This document shows, piece by piece, positions 1 through 8,852 of a DNA stretch of 64,000 bases. The stretch is taken from positions 2,542,001 to 2,606,000 of the forward strand of contig NZ_LT629971.1 in the NCBI RefSeq assembly GCF_900108565.1. Reading direction: 5' to 3'. The position numbers and the translations under genes are program-made. This DNA is from Mycolicibacterium rutilum. GTDB taxonomy: Bacteria; Actinomycetota; Actinomycetes; Mycobacteriales; Mycobacteriaceae. A model generated the notes under the pieces. That model saw only the letters and a program-made list of their open reading frames with translations. It made no database searches and was not told where the DNA came from. Positions within the stretch are counted from its first letter, which is position 1, and the number at the start of each line of letters is the position of its first letter.

Positions 1-176
1 GTTCCGCCGGTGTGACCGAGGACGACCACCCGCACGGCCGGGTCGTCGACCGCGGCGGTGAAGCCCTGGTGCAGCTGGTCCACCAGCGCCGTCGACAGCG
101 CGTTGCGGTTGGCGGGGGAGTCGAGGGTGAGCCGGGCAACCGGCCCGTCGACCGCGTATCCTACCAGCGTCGCCAT
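1..176 (-). CDS. echA7: Enoyl-CoA hydratase, N-terminal part (gene runs off the left edge)
   Basis: The first 58 codons read on the minus strand begin MATLVGYAVDGPVARLTLDS and continue with PANRNALS, the N-terminal pattern of crotonase-fold enoyl-CoA hydratases. The ATG overlaps the TGA of the upstream acyl-CoA dehydrogenase gene (ATGA), so it is the last visible gene of the operon. The rest, including the oxyanion-hole and catalytic Glu region, lies outside the window. The gene name rests on synteny with M. tuberculosis Rv0971c; substrate unknown. Confidence 0.85.
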   Translation of the reverse strand, partial: MATLVGYAVDGPVARLTLDSPANRNALSTALVDQLHQGFTAAVDDPAVRVVVLGHTGG

Positions 177-1336
177 CAGTACGACCGGGGCAGGCCCAGC
201 GAGGTCTGCGCGACGAAGTTCAGGATCATCTCCCGGCTGACCGGCGCGATCCGCGCCAGCTTCGACGCCGTGACCGCGGCGGCGATGCCGTACTCCTTGG
301 TCAGCCCGTTGCCGCCGAGCGACTGCACGGCCTGGTCGACCGCGCGCACCGACGCCTCGCCGGCGGCGTACTTGGCCATGTTCGCGGCCTCCGCGGCGCC
401 GACGTCGTCGCCTGCGTCGTACAGCGTTGCCGCCTTCTGCATCATCAGCTTGGCGAGTTCGATCTCGATGTGGTTCTGCGCCAACGGATGCGACAACCCC
501 TGGTGGGCGCCGATCGGCGTCTTCCACACCTGCCGGGTCTTGACGTAGTCGACGGCCTTGTCGATCGCGAAGCGGCCCATGCCGACCGCGCTGGCCGCGC
601 CCATGATGCGTTCGGGGTTCAGCCCGGCGAACAGTTGGGCGATCGCCGCGTCCTCCGAACCGACCAGCGCGTCGGCGGGCAGCCGGACCTCGTCGAGGAA
701 CAGCTGGAACTGGTTCTCGGGGCTGACGATCTCCATCTCGATCTTGGTCCAGCTCAGGCCCTTCGTGTCCGTCGGCACGATGAACAGCGCGGGCTTGAGG
801 TTGCCCGTCTTGTGGTCCTCGGTGCGGCCGACGACCAGCACCGCCTGCGCCTGGTCGACGCCGGAGATGTACACCTTCTGCCCCGACAGGATCCAGTCGC
901 TGCCGTCGCGGCGCGCGGTGGTGGTGATGCGGTGGCTGTTGGAACCCGCGTCGGGTTCGGTGATCGCGAACGCCATCGTGATCGACCCGTCGGCGATGCC
1001 GGGCAGCCAGCGCCGCTTCTGGTCCTCGGTGCCGAACTTGGCGATGATCGTGCCGTTGATGGCGGGCGAGACGACCATGAGTAACAGCGGACAGCCCGCG
1101 GCCGACATCTCCTCCATCACCACCGCCAGCTCGTACATGCCTGCGCCGCCGCCGCCGTACTGCTCGGGGAGGTTAACCCCGATGAAGCCGAGTTTGCCTG
1201 CCTCACTCCACAACTCGTCGGTGTGCTGGTCGGCGCGCGCCTTCGTCAGGTAGTAGTCCTGACCGTAGTTGGCGGCCATCGCGGCGACCGCCTTGCGTAG
1301 CGCCTGCTGCTCCTCGGTCTCGACGAAACCGCTCAT
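176..1336 (-). CDS. fadE12: Acyl-CoA dehydrogenase FadE12-like
   Basis: A 386-residue FAD-dependent acyl-CoA dehydrogenase that should form the alpha,beta double bond of an acyl-CoA. The N-terminal helical domain (VETEEQQALRKAV), the middle beta-domain signature AFAITEPDAGSNSH and the C-terminal helical domain ending with LGGNGLTKEYG are all present; length is normal for the family. The chosen ATG (MSGFVETEEQ) overlaps the stop of accA2 by four bases (ATGA), favouring coupled translation. It sits in an operon with a biotin-dependent carboxylase and a second dehydrogenase, so a branched or terpenoid-like acyl chain is the likely substrate class (inference). Name by synteny with Rv0972c. Confidence 0.92.
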   Translation of the reverse strand: MSGFVETEEQQALRKAVAAMAANYGQDYYLTKARADQHTDELWSEAGKLGFIGVNLPEQYGGGGAGMYELAVVMEEMSAAGCPLLLMVVSPAINGTIIAKFGTEDQKRRWLPGIADGSITMAFAITEPDAGSNSHRITTTARRDGSDWILSGQKVYISGVDQAQAVLVVGRTEDHKTGNLKPALFIVPTDTKGLSWTKIEMEIVSPENQFQLFLDEVRLPADALVGSEDAAIAQLFAGLNPERIMGAASAVGMGRFAIDKAVDYVKTRQVWKTPIGAHQGLSHPLAQNHIEIELAKLMMQKAATLYDAGDDVGAAEAANMAKYAAGEASVRAVDQAVQSLGGNGLTKEYGIAAAVTASKLARIAPVSREMILNFVAQTSLGLPRSY

Positions 1337-3270
1337 TGCTCTCCTTCGGTAGGGGCCTGGACCCTGGCCAGCACGAAGCCGACGTCGACCTGCTGGCCCA
1401 CGTCGACGTTGAGTTCGGTGAGCACACCGTCGGCCGGCGCGGTGATGGTGTGCTCCATCTTCATCGCCTCCAGCCACAGCAGCGGCTGGCCCGCGGTGAC
1501 TTTGTCGCCGACGGCGGCGCCGACGCGCAGCACCGAACCGGGCATCGGCGCCAGCAGCGAACCGTGCGCGACGGCCGCGTCCGGATCGCCGAACCGCGGC
1601 ACCGTCGCGAACTGCGCCGGCCCGGAGGGTGAGTCGACGAACACCTGGTCGCCGTAGCGGGCGATCTCGAACGGCCGGTCCACCCCGTCGACGGTCAACA
1701 CCACGCGGTCCGGGGTCGCGGAGGCCAACGAGACACCGGCATGGTCGGGCAGCTCGAGCGCCCCGCGGTTGAAGCGGTAGCGGACCTCGTGTTCAGTGCC
1801 CGTGCCGTCGGTGTACCGCTTGACCTGGTATCCGGATGCGAGGTTGCGCCACCCGCTGGGTGCAGCGGCGAAAACGACTGCCTTGGAACGGTTGTCGGCG
1901 GCGTCGCTCAGCGCGGCCGCCACCGCTGACAGCGCCGTGGTGCGCTCGTCGGTCACGGGTGCGGCCAGCGCGGCCAGGCCGTGGGTGTCGAAGAACGCGG
2001 TGTCGGTGGCGCCGTCGAGGAACGCCGGATGCCGCAGCACGTTGACCAGCAGGTCGCGGTTCGTGCGCACACCGTGGATGCGGGCCCGCGCGACGGCGTC
2101 GGCGAGCACGCCCGCGGCGCGGCGGCGGGTCGGTGCATAGGAGATCACCTTGGCCAGCATCGGATCGTAGAAGACCGACACCACCGAGCCGTCGACGATG
2201 CCGGAGTCCACGCGCACGTTGTCCGGCACCTCGAAGCGGTGCACCGCACCGGCCTGCGGTTGCCAGTTCTTCGCGGGATCCTCCGCGTACAGCCGCACTT
2301 CGATCGAATGACCGTGTGCCGGTGGCGGTTCGGGATCGAGTCTGATGCCGTCGGCCACCGCCAGCTGCAGTTCCACCAGGTCCAGCCCAGTGGTCTCCTC
2401 GGTGACCGGATGCTCGACCTGCAGCCGGGTGTTCATCTCGAGGAAGAAGAACTCGCCTGAATCGTCGGCCATGAACTCGACGGTGCCCGCGCCGGTGTAG
2501 CCGATCGCGGTCGCGGCCAGCCGGGCGGCCTCGAACAGCCGGGAGCGCATGCCCGGCGTCCGCTCCACGAGCGGCGACGGGGCCTCCTCGACGATCTTCT
2601 GGTGGCGGCGCTGGATGGAGCATTCGCGTTCGCCGACCGCCCACACGGTGCCGTGCGCGTCGGCGAGCACCTGCACCTCGACGTGATGGCCGCCTGCGAG
2701 ATAGCGCTCACAGAACACCGTCGGATCACCGAACGCGGACTGGGCCTCGCGGCGGGCGGCCTGCACCTGCTCGGGCAGCTCGGACAGCTCGCGCACGACG
2801 CGCATCCCGCGGCCGCCGCCGCCCGCGGACGCCTTGATCAGCACGGGCAGCTGGGCGGCGGTGACGGCCTCGGAATCCAGTTCCTCGAGCACCGGCACCC
2901 CGGCGGCGGCCATCATCTTCTTGGCCTCGATCTTGGAGCCCATCGCCGCGACCGCCTCGACCGGCGGGCCGATCCAGGCCAACCCCGCCGCGGTGACCGC
3001 AGCGGCGAATTCGGCGTTCTCCGAGAGGAATCCGTAGCCCGGGTGGATGGCGTCGGCGCCGGAGGCGTGCGCCGCCGCGATCAGTTGCCCGGCGTCGAGG
3101 TAGCCGTGCCGACCGTCCAGCCGCACCCGCGCATCGGCCTCGCCGACATGAGGGGACGCGGCGTCGGGGTCGGTGTAGACCGCGACGGTGCCGATCCCGA
3201 GGCGTCGGCAGGTGGCAAAGACGCGCCGGGCGATCTCGCCGCGGTTGGCCACCAGAACTCGAGTGATCAT
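1333..3270 (-). CDS. accA2: Acyl-CoA carboxylase alpha subunit (biotin carboxylase + BCCP)
   Basis: A 645-residue alpha subunit that carboxylates its own biotin with ATP and bicarbonate. The biotin carboxylase N-domain begins VLVANRGEIARRV, the ATP-grasp glycine loop is ASAGGGGRGMRVV near residue 165, and the metal and biotin pocket motif FLEMNTRLQVEHPVTEE lies near 275-290. The C-terminal biotinyl domain ends with the biotinylation site WLEAMKMEHTI near residue 607. A GAGG ribosome site sits six bases before the ATG. The partner beta subunit (accD2) ends seven bases upstream. Length and layout match the methylcrotonyl/geranyl-CoA carboxylase alpha type. Name by synteny with Rv0973c. Confidence 0.93.
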   Translation of the reverse strand: MITRVLVANRGEIARRVFATCRRLGIGTVAVYTDPDAASPHVGEADARVRLDGRHGYLDAGQLIAAAHASGADAIHPGYGFLSENAEFAAAVTAAGLAWIGPPVEAVAAMGSKIEAKKMMAAAGVPVLEELDSEAVTAAQLPVLIKASAGGGGRGMRVVRELSELPEQVQAARREAQSAFGDPTVFCERYLAGGHHVEVQVLADAHGTVWAVGERECSIQRRHQKIVEEAPSPLVERTPGMRSRLFEAARLAATAIGYTGAGTVEFMADDSGEFFFLEMNTRLQVEHPVTEETTGLDLVELQLAVADGIRLDPEPPPAHGHSIEVRLYAEDPAKNWQPQAGAVHRFEVPDNVRVDSGIVDGSVVSVFYDPMLAKVISYAPTRRRAAGVLADAVARARIHGVRTNRDLLVNVLRHPAFLDGATDTAFFDTHGLAALAAPVTDERTTALSAVAAALSDAADNRSKAVVFAAAPSGWRNLASGYQVKRYTDGTGTEHEVRYRFNRGALELPDHAGVSLASATPDRVVLTVDGVDRPFEIARYGDQVFVDSPSGPAQFATVPRFGDPDAAVAHGSLLAPMPGSVLRVGAAVGDKVTAGQPLLWLEAMKMEHTITAPADGVLTELNVDVGQQVDVGFVLARVQAPTEGEQ

Positions 3271-3277
3271 CGAAGCC

Positions 3278-4873
3278 TCACATCCGGAAGACGCCGAAGT
3301 TCGACGTCCCCTCTATCGGGCCGTTGGCGATGGCGGACAGGCACATTCCCAGCACGGTGCGGGTGTCGCGCGGGTCGATGACGCCGTCGTCGTAGAGCCG
3401 CCCGGACAGGAACATCGGCAGCGACTCGGCGTCGATCTGCGCCTCGACCGCCGCGCGCAGCGCCGCGTCTGCGTCCTCGTCGACGGTCTGCCCGCGGGCC
3501 TCGGCGGCGGCACGGCTGACGATCGACAGCACGCCCGCCAATTGCGTGCCGCCCATCACCGCGGATTTGGCGCTGGGCCAGGCGAACAGGAACCGCGGGT
3601 CGTAGGCCCGCCCGCACATGCCGTAGTGGCCGGCGCCGTAGGACGCGCCGATCAGCAGCGAGATGTGCGGCACCGTCGAATTGGACACGGCGTTGATCAT
3701 CATCGAGCCGTGCTTGATCATGCCGCCCTCTTCGTACTTGCGGCCGACCATGTATCCGGTGGTGTTGTGCAGGAACAACAGTGGGGTGTTCGAGCGGTTG
3801 GCGAGCTGGATGAACTGGGTGGCCTTCTGCGATTCTTCGGAGAACAGCACGCCGCGGGCGTTGGCCAGGATGCCGAGCGGGTAGCCGTACAGCCGCGCCC
3901 ACCCGGTCACCAGCGAGGAGCCGTACATCGGTTTGAACTCGTCGAACTCCGAACCGTCGACGACGCGGGCGATGACGTCGCGGGGGTCGAACGGGATGCG
4001 CAGGTCGGCGGGAACGATGCCGACGAGTTCCTCGGCGTCGTAGCGCGGTTCGACGACCGGTGCGGGCGCCGGGCCCTGCTTGCGCCAGTTCAGCCGGGCG
4101 ACGACGCGCCGCCCGATGCGGATGGCGTCCGGTTCGTCGAGCGCGAAGTAATCCGCGAGACCCGATGTGCGGGCGTGCATCTCGGCGCCGCCGAGGGACT
4201 CGTCGTCGGACTCCTCGCCGGTGGCCATCTTCACCAGCGGCGGACCTGCCAGGAAGACCTTCGAGCGTTCCTTGATCATCACGACGTGGTCGGACATGCC
4301 GGGGATGTAGGCGCCGCCGGCGGTGGAGTTGCCGAAAACCAGCGCGATCGTCGGGATGCCCGCCGCCGAGAGCCGGGTCAGGTCGCGGAACATCTGCCCG
4401 CCGGGGATGAAGATCTCCTTCTGCGTCGGCAGGTCGGCGCCGCCGGACTCCACCAGTGAGATCACCGGCAGCCGGTTCTGCAGCGCGATCTGATTGGCGC
4501 GCAGGATCTTCTTGAGCGTCCACGGGTTGCTGGTGCCGCCCTTGACGGTCGGGTCGTTGGCGACGATCAGGCACTCGACGCCTTCGACCGCGCCGATCCC
4601 GGTGACCACGCTGGCGCCGACGGTGAAGTCGCTGCCCCACGCCGCCAGCGGGCTCAGTTCCAGGAACGGCGCGTCGGGGTCGAGCAGCAATTCGATCCGC
4701 TCGCGGGCGGTCAGCTTCCCGCGGTCGTGGTGGCGCTGCACGTACTTTTCACCACCGCCGGCGAGTGCCTTGGCGTGTTCGGCGTCGAGTTCGGCGAGCT
4801 TGGCGGTCATCGCTTCGGCAGCCTCGCCGAAGGCGGGTGACGCGGCATCGAGCGTGGAGCGCAGTGCGGTCAT
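3278..4873 (-). CDS. accD2: Acyl-CoA carboxylase beta subunit (carboxyltransferase)
   Basis: A 531-residue carboxyltransferase that moves the carboxyl group from biotin to an acyl-CoA. Two crotonase-fold halves are visible, each with its oxyanion loop: GNSTAGGAYIPGMSDH in the N-half and GASYGAGHYGMCGRAYDPRF in the C-half. The first half opens with HHDRGKLTARERIELLLDP, typical of this family. The start MTALRSTLDAA overlaps the stop of the upstream fadE13 (ATGA). The sequence type is closer to methylcrotonyl/geranyl-CoA carboxylases than to the propionyl/long-chain AccD4-6 group (judged by eye), consistent with the AtuA-like neighbour. Substrate not provable from sequence. Confidence 0.92.
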   Translation of the reverse strand: MTALRSTLDAASPAFGEAAEAMTAKLAELDAEHAKALAGGGEKYVQRHHDRGKLTARERIELLLDPDAPFLELSPLAAWGSDFTVGASVVTGIGAVEGVECLIVANDPTVKGGTSNPWTLKKILRANQIALQNRLPVISLVESGGADLPTQKEIFIPGGQMFRDLTRLSAAGIPTIALVFGNSTAGGAYIPGMSDHVVMIKERSKVFLAGPPLVKMATGEESDDESLGGAEMHARTSGLADYFALDEPDAIRIGRRVVARLNWRKQGPAPAPVVEPRYDAEELVGIVPADLRIPFDPRDVIARVVDGSEFDEFKPMYGSSLVTGWARLYGYPLGILANARGVLFSEESQKATQFIQLANRSNTPLLFLHNTTGYMVGRKYEEGGMIKHGSMMINAVSNSTVPHISLLIGASYGAGHYGMCGRAYDPRFLFAWPSAKSAVMGGTQLAGVLSIVSRAAAEARGQTVDEDADAALRAAVEAQIDAESLPMFLSGRLYDDGVIDPRDTRTVLGMCLSAIANGPIEGTSNFGVFRM

Positions 4874-6018
4874 GACTGGAATCCCAACGTCTTGGCGGCC
4901 AGCGAGGTGAGGATTTCGGTTGTGCCGCCGCCGATTCCGAGGATGCGCATGTCGCGGTACTGGCGTTCGACCTCGGACTCGGCCATGTAGCCCAGCCCGC
5001 CGAACAGCTGCACGGCCTGGTTGGCGACCCATTCGCCGGCCTCGACGGCGGTGTTCTTGGCGAAACACACCTCGGCGATCAGTCCCGTCTCGCCCGCCAA
5101 CTCGCGCTCGACCACATGCCGCGTGTACACCCGCGCTACGTCGACGCGACGAGCCATCTCGGCCAGCGTGTTCTGTACCTGTTGTCGCGAGATGAGCGGC
5201 CTGCCGAATGTCTCGCGGTTGCGGCACCATTCGACGGTGAGGTCGAGGCAGCGCTGTGCGCTCGCGTACGCCTGCGCGGCCAGGCCCACCCGCTCGGAGA
5301 CGAACGCCCCGGCGATCTGCACGAAGCCGGTGTTCTCCGCCCCGACCAGGTTGGCGGCGGGCACCCGCACGTCGGTGTAGGACAGTTCGGCGGTGTCGCT
5401 GGACCGCCAGCCCATCTTGTCGAGCTTGCGGCTGACCTCGAATCCGGGTGTGTCCTTGTCCACCACGAGCAGCGACACCCCGGCGGCGCCCGGTCCGCCG
5501 GTGCGCACCGCGGTGACGACGTAGTCCGCGCGCACACCGGAGGTGATGTAGGTCTTGGCGCCGTTGACGATGTAATGATCGCCGTCCCGAACCGCGCGCG
5601 TGGTCAAATGCCCCACGTCGGATCCTCCGCCGGGTTCGGTGATCGCCAGGCTGCCGATCTTCTCGCCGCGCAGCGTCGGCCGCACGTACTCCTCGATCAG
5701 CCGCTCGTCGCCGGAGGCGACCATGTGCGGCACCGCGATTCCGCTGGTGAACAGCGAGGCGAACACGCCGCCGGGGCAGCCCGCGTAGTGCAGTTCCTCG
5801 CAGATGACCACGGCGTCGGCGCCGTCGCCGCCGCCACCACCGACCGACTCCGGGAATCCCGCGCCCAGCAGGCCGGCCTGCCCGGCCGCGCGGTGCAGGT
5901 CGCGCGGCAGCTCGCCGATGCGTTCCCATTCGTCGACGTGCGGCAGGATCTCTCGCTCGGCGAACGTGCGCACCGTCTTGCGGAGCTGCTCGCGTTCGGG
6001 CGTACACCAGATGTTCAC
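4870..6018 (-). CDS. fadE13: Acyl-CoA dehydrogenase FadE13-like
   Basis: A 382-residue acyl-CoA dehydrogenase. Signature GSLAITEPGGGSDVGHLTTR marks the FAD/substrate domain, and LFGGLGYMAESEVERQYRDM near the C-terminus is the usual FAD-contacting and catalytic-end region. The start is a GTG ([15 protein letters not shown]) that overlaps the stop of the upstream AtuA-like gene (GTGA). An in-frame open extension upstream of this GTG is only the out-of-phase part of the neighbouring gene. It shares the operon with fadE12 but clearly differs in sequence, so the two probably act on different intermediates. Confidence 0.92.
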   Translation of the reverse strand: MNIWCTPEREQLRKTVRTFAEREILPHVDEWERIGELPRDLHRAAGQAGLLGAGFPESVGGGGGDGADAVVICEELHYAGCPGGVFASLFTSGIAVPHMVASGDERLIEEYVRPTLRGEKIGSLAITEPGGGSDVGHLTTRAVRDGDHYIVNGAKTYITSGVRADYVVTAVRTGGPGAAGVSLLVVDKDTPGFEVSRKLDKMGWRSSDTAELSYTDVRVPAANLVGAENTGFVQIAGAFVSERVGLAAQAYASAQRCLDLTVEWCRNRETFGRPLISRQQVQNTLAEMARRVDVARVYTRHVVERELAGETGLIAEVCFAKNTAVEAGEWVANQAVQLFGGLGYMAESEVERQYRDMRILGIGGGTTEILTSLAAKTLGFQS

Positions 6019-7721
6019 GCCAACAACTCCTTCGGTATGTCGACGACCCTGCTGCGCAGCCATTCGCCGAGCCCCTTGGCCTGCGGGTCGAACCGGGCCT
6101 GGTAGGCGACGCCCTGCCCGAGGATGTCCTCGATGACGAAGTTGACCGCCCGCAGGTTCGGCAGTAGGTGGCGGTGCACGGGCAGGTCGGCCGCCTCGGG
6201 GAGCAGCTCGCGCAGCTTGTCGACGGTCAACATGTGTGCGAGCCAACGCCACTCGTCGTCGGTGCGCACCCAGACGCCGACATTCGCGCTGCCGCCCTTG
6301 TCGCCGCTGCGGGCGCCGGCGACACGGCCCAGCGGCGCGCGGACGGTCTCACCCGACGGCGGCGGTTCGGGCGCCGCGGGTGGTGACACCGCAGCCAGTT
6401 CCAGAACGTCGGCGGGAGGCGGGATCTCGACCCGGGTGCCGTCGGCGTGCACCGCGACGTGCGGCACGGAATCAACCGGTACGTAGGCCGGGGAGAACAC
6501 GCCGTAGACCTGCCCGGCGCCTGGCGGGCTGGTGGCGTGGAAACCGGGATAGCTGGCCAGCGCGAGTTCGACTGCGGCCGAGGAGAATTGGCGACCAACC
6601 TTCTCGGGGTCCTGATCGCGCACCACGCAGCGCAGCAGCGCGCTGGCGGCCTCCTCGGTGTCCGCATCGGGACGGTCGGTGCGCGCCAGTGTCCACGTCA
6701 GCTCGGCGGGTTTGACGGTGAGCGCGGCCTCCAGCTGGCTGCGCACCAGCTCGGCCTTCGCGTCGATGTCCAGACCCGTCAGCACCAGCGCCATCTCGTT
6801 GCGGAACCCGCCGATGCTGTTGAGTGAGACCTTCAGCGTCGGTGGCGGCGGCTCGCCGCGGGCGCCGCTGATCCGCACCCGGTCGGTGCCGTCGTCGGAC
6901 AGCTCCAGGGTGTCGACCCGCAGCGTGGCGTCCGGGTTGGCGTAGCGCGCGCCGCCGATCTCGTAGAGCAGCTGCGCGGTGACGGTGCCGACGGTGACCG
7001 CGCCGCCGGTGCCCGGATGCTTGGTGATCACCGAGGAGCCGTCGGCGTGGATCTCGGCCAGCGGGAATCCCGGATGGGTCAGGTCGGCGAGTTCGGTGAA
7101 GAAGGAGTAGTTGCCGCCGGTGGCCTGCGCCCCGCATTCGATGACGTGACCGGCCGCGACCGCGCCGGCCAACCGGTCGTAGTCGGTGCGCGCCCAGCCG
7201 AAGTGCGCCGCGGCGGGCCCGACGGTCACCGAGGCGTCGGTGACGCGGCCGGTCACCACCACGTCGGCGCCGCCGTCGAGGCATTCGACGATGCCCCACG
7301 CGCCGAGGTAGGCGTTGGCGGCCAGCACGTCGGTGAACCCGAACTCCTGCGCTCGCCCGATCAGGTCGTCGCCCTCGACGTGGGCCACCGACACCGACAG
7401 CCCGAGCCGGTCGGCCAAGGCCCGCACGGCGTCGGCCAATCCCGCCGGATTCAAGCCGCCGGCGTTGGCGACGATGCGTACCCCGCGGTCCTGCGCGAGG
7501 CCGAGGCACTCCTCGAGCTGGGTCAGGAAGGTCTTGGCGTAGCCGCGGTCGGGTGACTTGGCGCGGTCGCGGGCCAGGATCAGCATGGTGAGCTCGGCGA
7601 GATAGTCGCCGGTCAGGTAGTCGAGGTCGCCGCCGGTGAGCATCTCGCGCATCGCTGAGAGCCGGTCGCCGTAGAAGCCCGAGCAGTTGCCGATGCGGAC
7701 CGCGCCACCAGCAGACGTCAC
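6015..7721 (-). CDS. AtuA-like protein (DUF1446, acyclic terpene utilisation family)
   Basis: A 568-residue member of the AtuA/DUF1446 family, homologous by position to Rv0976c. N-terminal landmarks are [12 protein letters not shown] and [17 protein letters not shown]; the middle has [13 protein letters not shown] and the C-terminal domain has [16 protein letters not shown]. The GTG start is chosen because a GGGAG ribosome site lies just upstream and the family N-terminus begins there. AtuA is required for citronellol/geraniol breakdown in Pseudomonas, but its reaction is unknown. Here it is the first gene of an operon with two acyl-CoA dehydrogenases, a biotin carboxylase pair and a hydratase, a set resembling the Atu/Liu pathways. 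Confidence 0.88.
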   Translation of the reverse strand: MTSAGGAVRIGNCSGFYGDRLSAMREMLTGGDLDYLTGDYLAELTMLILARDRAKSPDRGYAKTFLTQLEECLGLAQDRGVRIVANAGGLNPAGLADAVRALADRLGLSVSVAHVEGDDLIGRAQEFGFTDVLAANAYLGAWGIVECLDGGADVVVTGRVTDASVTVGPAAAHFGWARTDYDRLAGAVAAGHVIECGAQATGGNYSFFTELADLTHPGFPLAEIHADGSSVITKHPGTGGAVTVGTVTAQLLYEIGGARYANPDATLRVDTLELSDDGTDRVRISGARGEPPPPTLKVSLNSIGGFRNEMALVLTGLDIDAKAELVRSQLEAALTVKPAELTWTLARTDRPDADTEEAASALLRCVVRDQDPEKVGRQFSSAAVELALASYPGFHATSPPGAGQVYGVFSPAYVPVDSVPHVAVHADGTRVEIPPPADVLELAAVSPPAAPEPPPSGETVRAPLGRVAGARSGDKGGSANVGVWVRTDDEWRWLAHMLTVDKLRELLPEAADLPVHRHLLPNLRAVNFVIEDILGQGVAYQARFDPQAKGLGEWLRSRVVDIPKELLA

Positions 7722-7939
7722 GCAGGCTCCCTTCTCAGCCGTCGCACCAACCAACCGGTAGGTTACGGGGTACCGCCGGTATCGCGTCAAGGTTTCCCGG
7801 CGTCGATTCCGCTGTTTTGGAGGCTACGCAGGTCGTTGGCTATCCTGAAGGGCACTTGCCGGCGCCCCGTGCTGCGCGCGGTGATGCCAGGCCGCCGGTT
7901 CGCCGGCGCAGACTTACCCCGTCAAGAGGAGACCCGACC

Positions 7940-8113
7940 ATGGCTGTGCCCAAGCGCAGGATGTCGCGCGCGAACACCCGTAGCCGTCGCGCGCAGTGGA
8001 AGACGAAGGCCACCGGGCTGGTCAACGTGAACGTCGCGGGCCAGCAGCACAAGGTGCCGCGCCGCCTGCTCAAGGCCGCCCGCCTCGGCCTGATCGACCT
8101 CGACCGCCGCTAG
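7940..8113 (+). CDS. rpmF: 50S ribosomal protein L32 (zinc-free type)
   Basis: A 57-residue basic protein starting [20 protein letters not shown], the classic L32 N-terminus. No CxxC pairs are present, so this is the cysteine-free form that does not bind zinc. A strong AGGAG ribosome site precedes the ATG. It stands alone between the catabolic operon (opposite strand) and mprA, as in M. tuberculosis. Confidence 0.95.
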   Translation: MAVPKRRMSRANTRSRRAQWKTKATGLVNVNVAGQQHKVPRRLLKAARLGLIDLDRR

Positions 8114-8125
8114 ATCGTTTCGCGC

Positions 8126-8143
8126 CTCTCAGGTCACTCTCAG
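8126..8143 (+). promoter_or_regulatory. Candidate MprA box upstream of mprA
   Basis: Two perfect direct copies of CTCTCAG start 11 bases apart (8126-8132 and 8137-8143), one helical turn, ending 16 bases before the mprA start. MprA is known to autoregulate through direct repeats of a similar sequence. The assignment is by pattern and position. Confidence 0.55.
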
Positions 8144-8159
8144 ATAGGGGGTCGACACT

Positions 8160-8852
8160 GTGGCCGTGCGCATTCTTGTCGTTGACGACGATCGCGCGGT
8201 GCGCGAGTCGCTGCGCCGCTCGCTTTCCTTCAACGGGTACGCGGTCGAACTGGCCCAGGACGGTGTCGAGGCACTGGAGGCGATCGCCAGCGACCGGCCC
8301 GACGCGCTGGTGCTGGACGTGATGATGCCCCGCCTCGACGGCCTCGAGGTGTGCCGCCAGCTGCGTAGCACCGGCGACGACCTACCGATCCTCGTGCTCA
8401 CGGCCCGCGACTCGGTCTCCGAGCGGGTGGCCGGACTCGACGCCGGCGCCGACGACTATCTGCCCAAGCCGTTCGCGCTCGAGGAACTGCTGGCCCGCAT
8501 GCGCGCGCTGCTGCGCCGCACCAACCTCGACGAGGGTGCCGATTCGGCGGCCATGACGTTCTCCGACCTGTCACTGGATCCGGTCACCCGCGAGGTCACC
8601 CGCGGTGACCGCCAGATCAGTCTGACCCGCACCGAGTTCGCGTTGCTCGAGATGCTGATCGCCAACCCCCGTCGCGTGCTGACCCGCAGCCGCATCCTCG
8701 AAGAGGTGTGGGGCTTCGACTTCCCGACGTCTGGTAACGCCCTCGAGGTGTACGTCGGTTACCTGCGTCGCAAGACCGAAGCCGAAGGAGAGCCGCGACT
8801 GATCCACACCGTGCGCGGGGTGGGTTACGTGCTGCGCGAGACGCCTCCGTGA
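8160..8852 (+). CDS. mprA: Response regulator MprA
   Basis: A 230-residue OmpR/PhoB-family regulator, nearly identical in layout to M. tuberculosis MprA. The receiver domain starts [16 protein letters not shown], has the phospho-acceptor Asp in [12 protein letters not shown] (about residue 48) and the conserved Lys in DYLPKPF. A winged-helix DNA-binding domain occupies the last 100 residues ([20 protein letters not shown]). The GTG start follows candidate MprA boxes, suggesting autoregulation. It is co-transcribed and overlaps with mprB. In mycobacteria it controls stress genes including sigE, sigB and pepD in response to envelope damage. Confidence 0.97.
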   Translation: MAVRILVVDDDRAVRESLRRSLSFNGYAVELAQDGVEALEAIASDRPDALVLDVMMPRLDGLEVCRQLRSTGDDLPILVLTARDSVSERVAGLDAGADDYLPKPFALEELLARMRALLRRTNLDEGADSAAMTFSDLSLDPVTREVTRGDRQISLTRTEFALLEMLIANPRRVLTRSRILEEVWGFDFPTSGNALEVYVGYLRRKTEAEGEPRLIHTVRGVGYVLRETPP

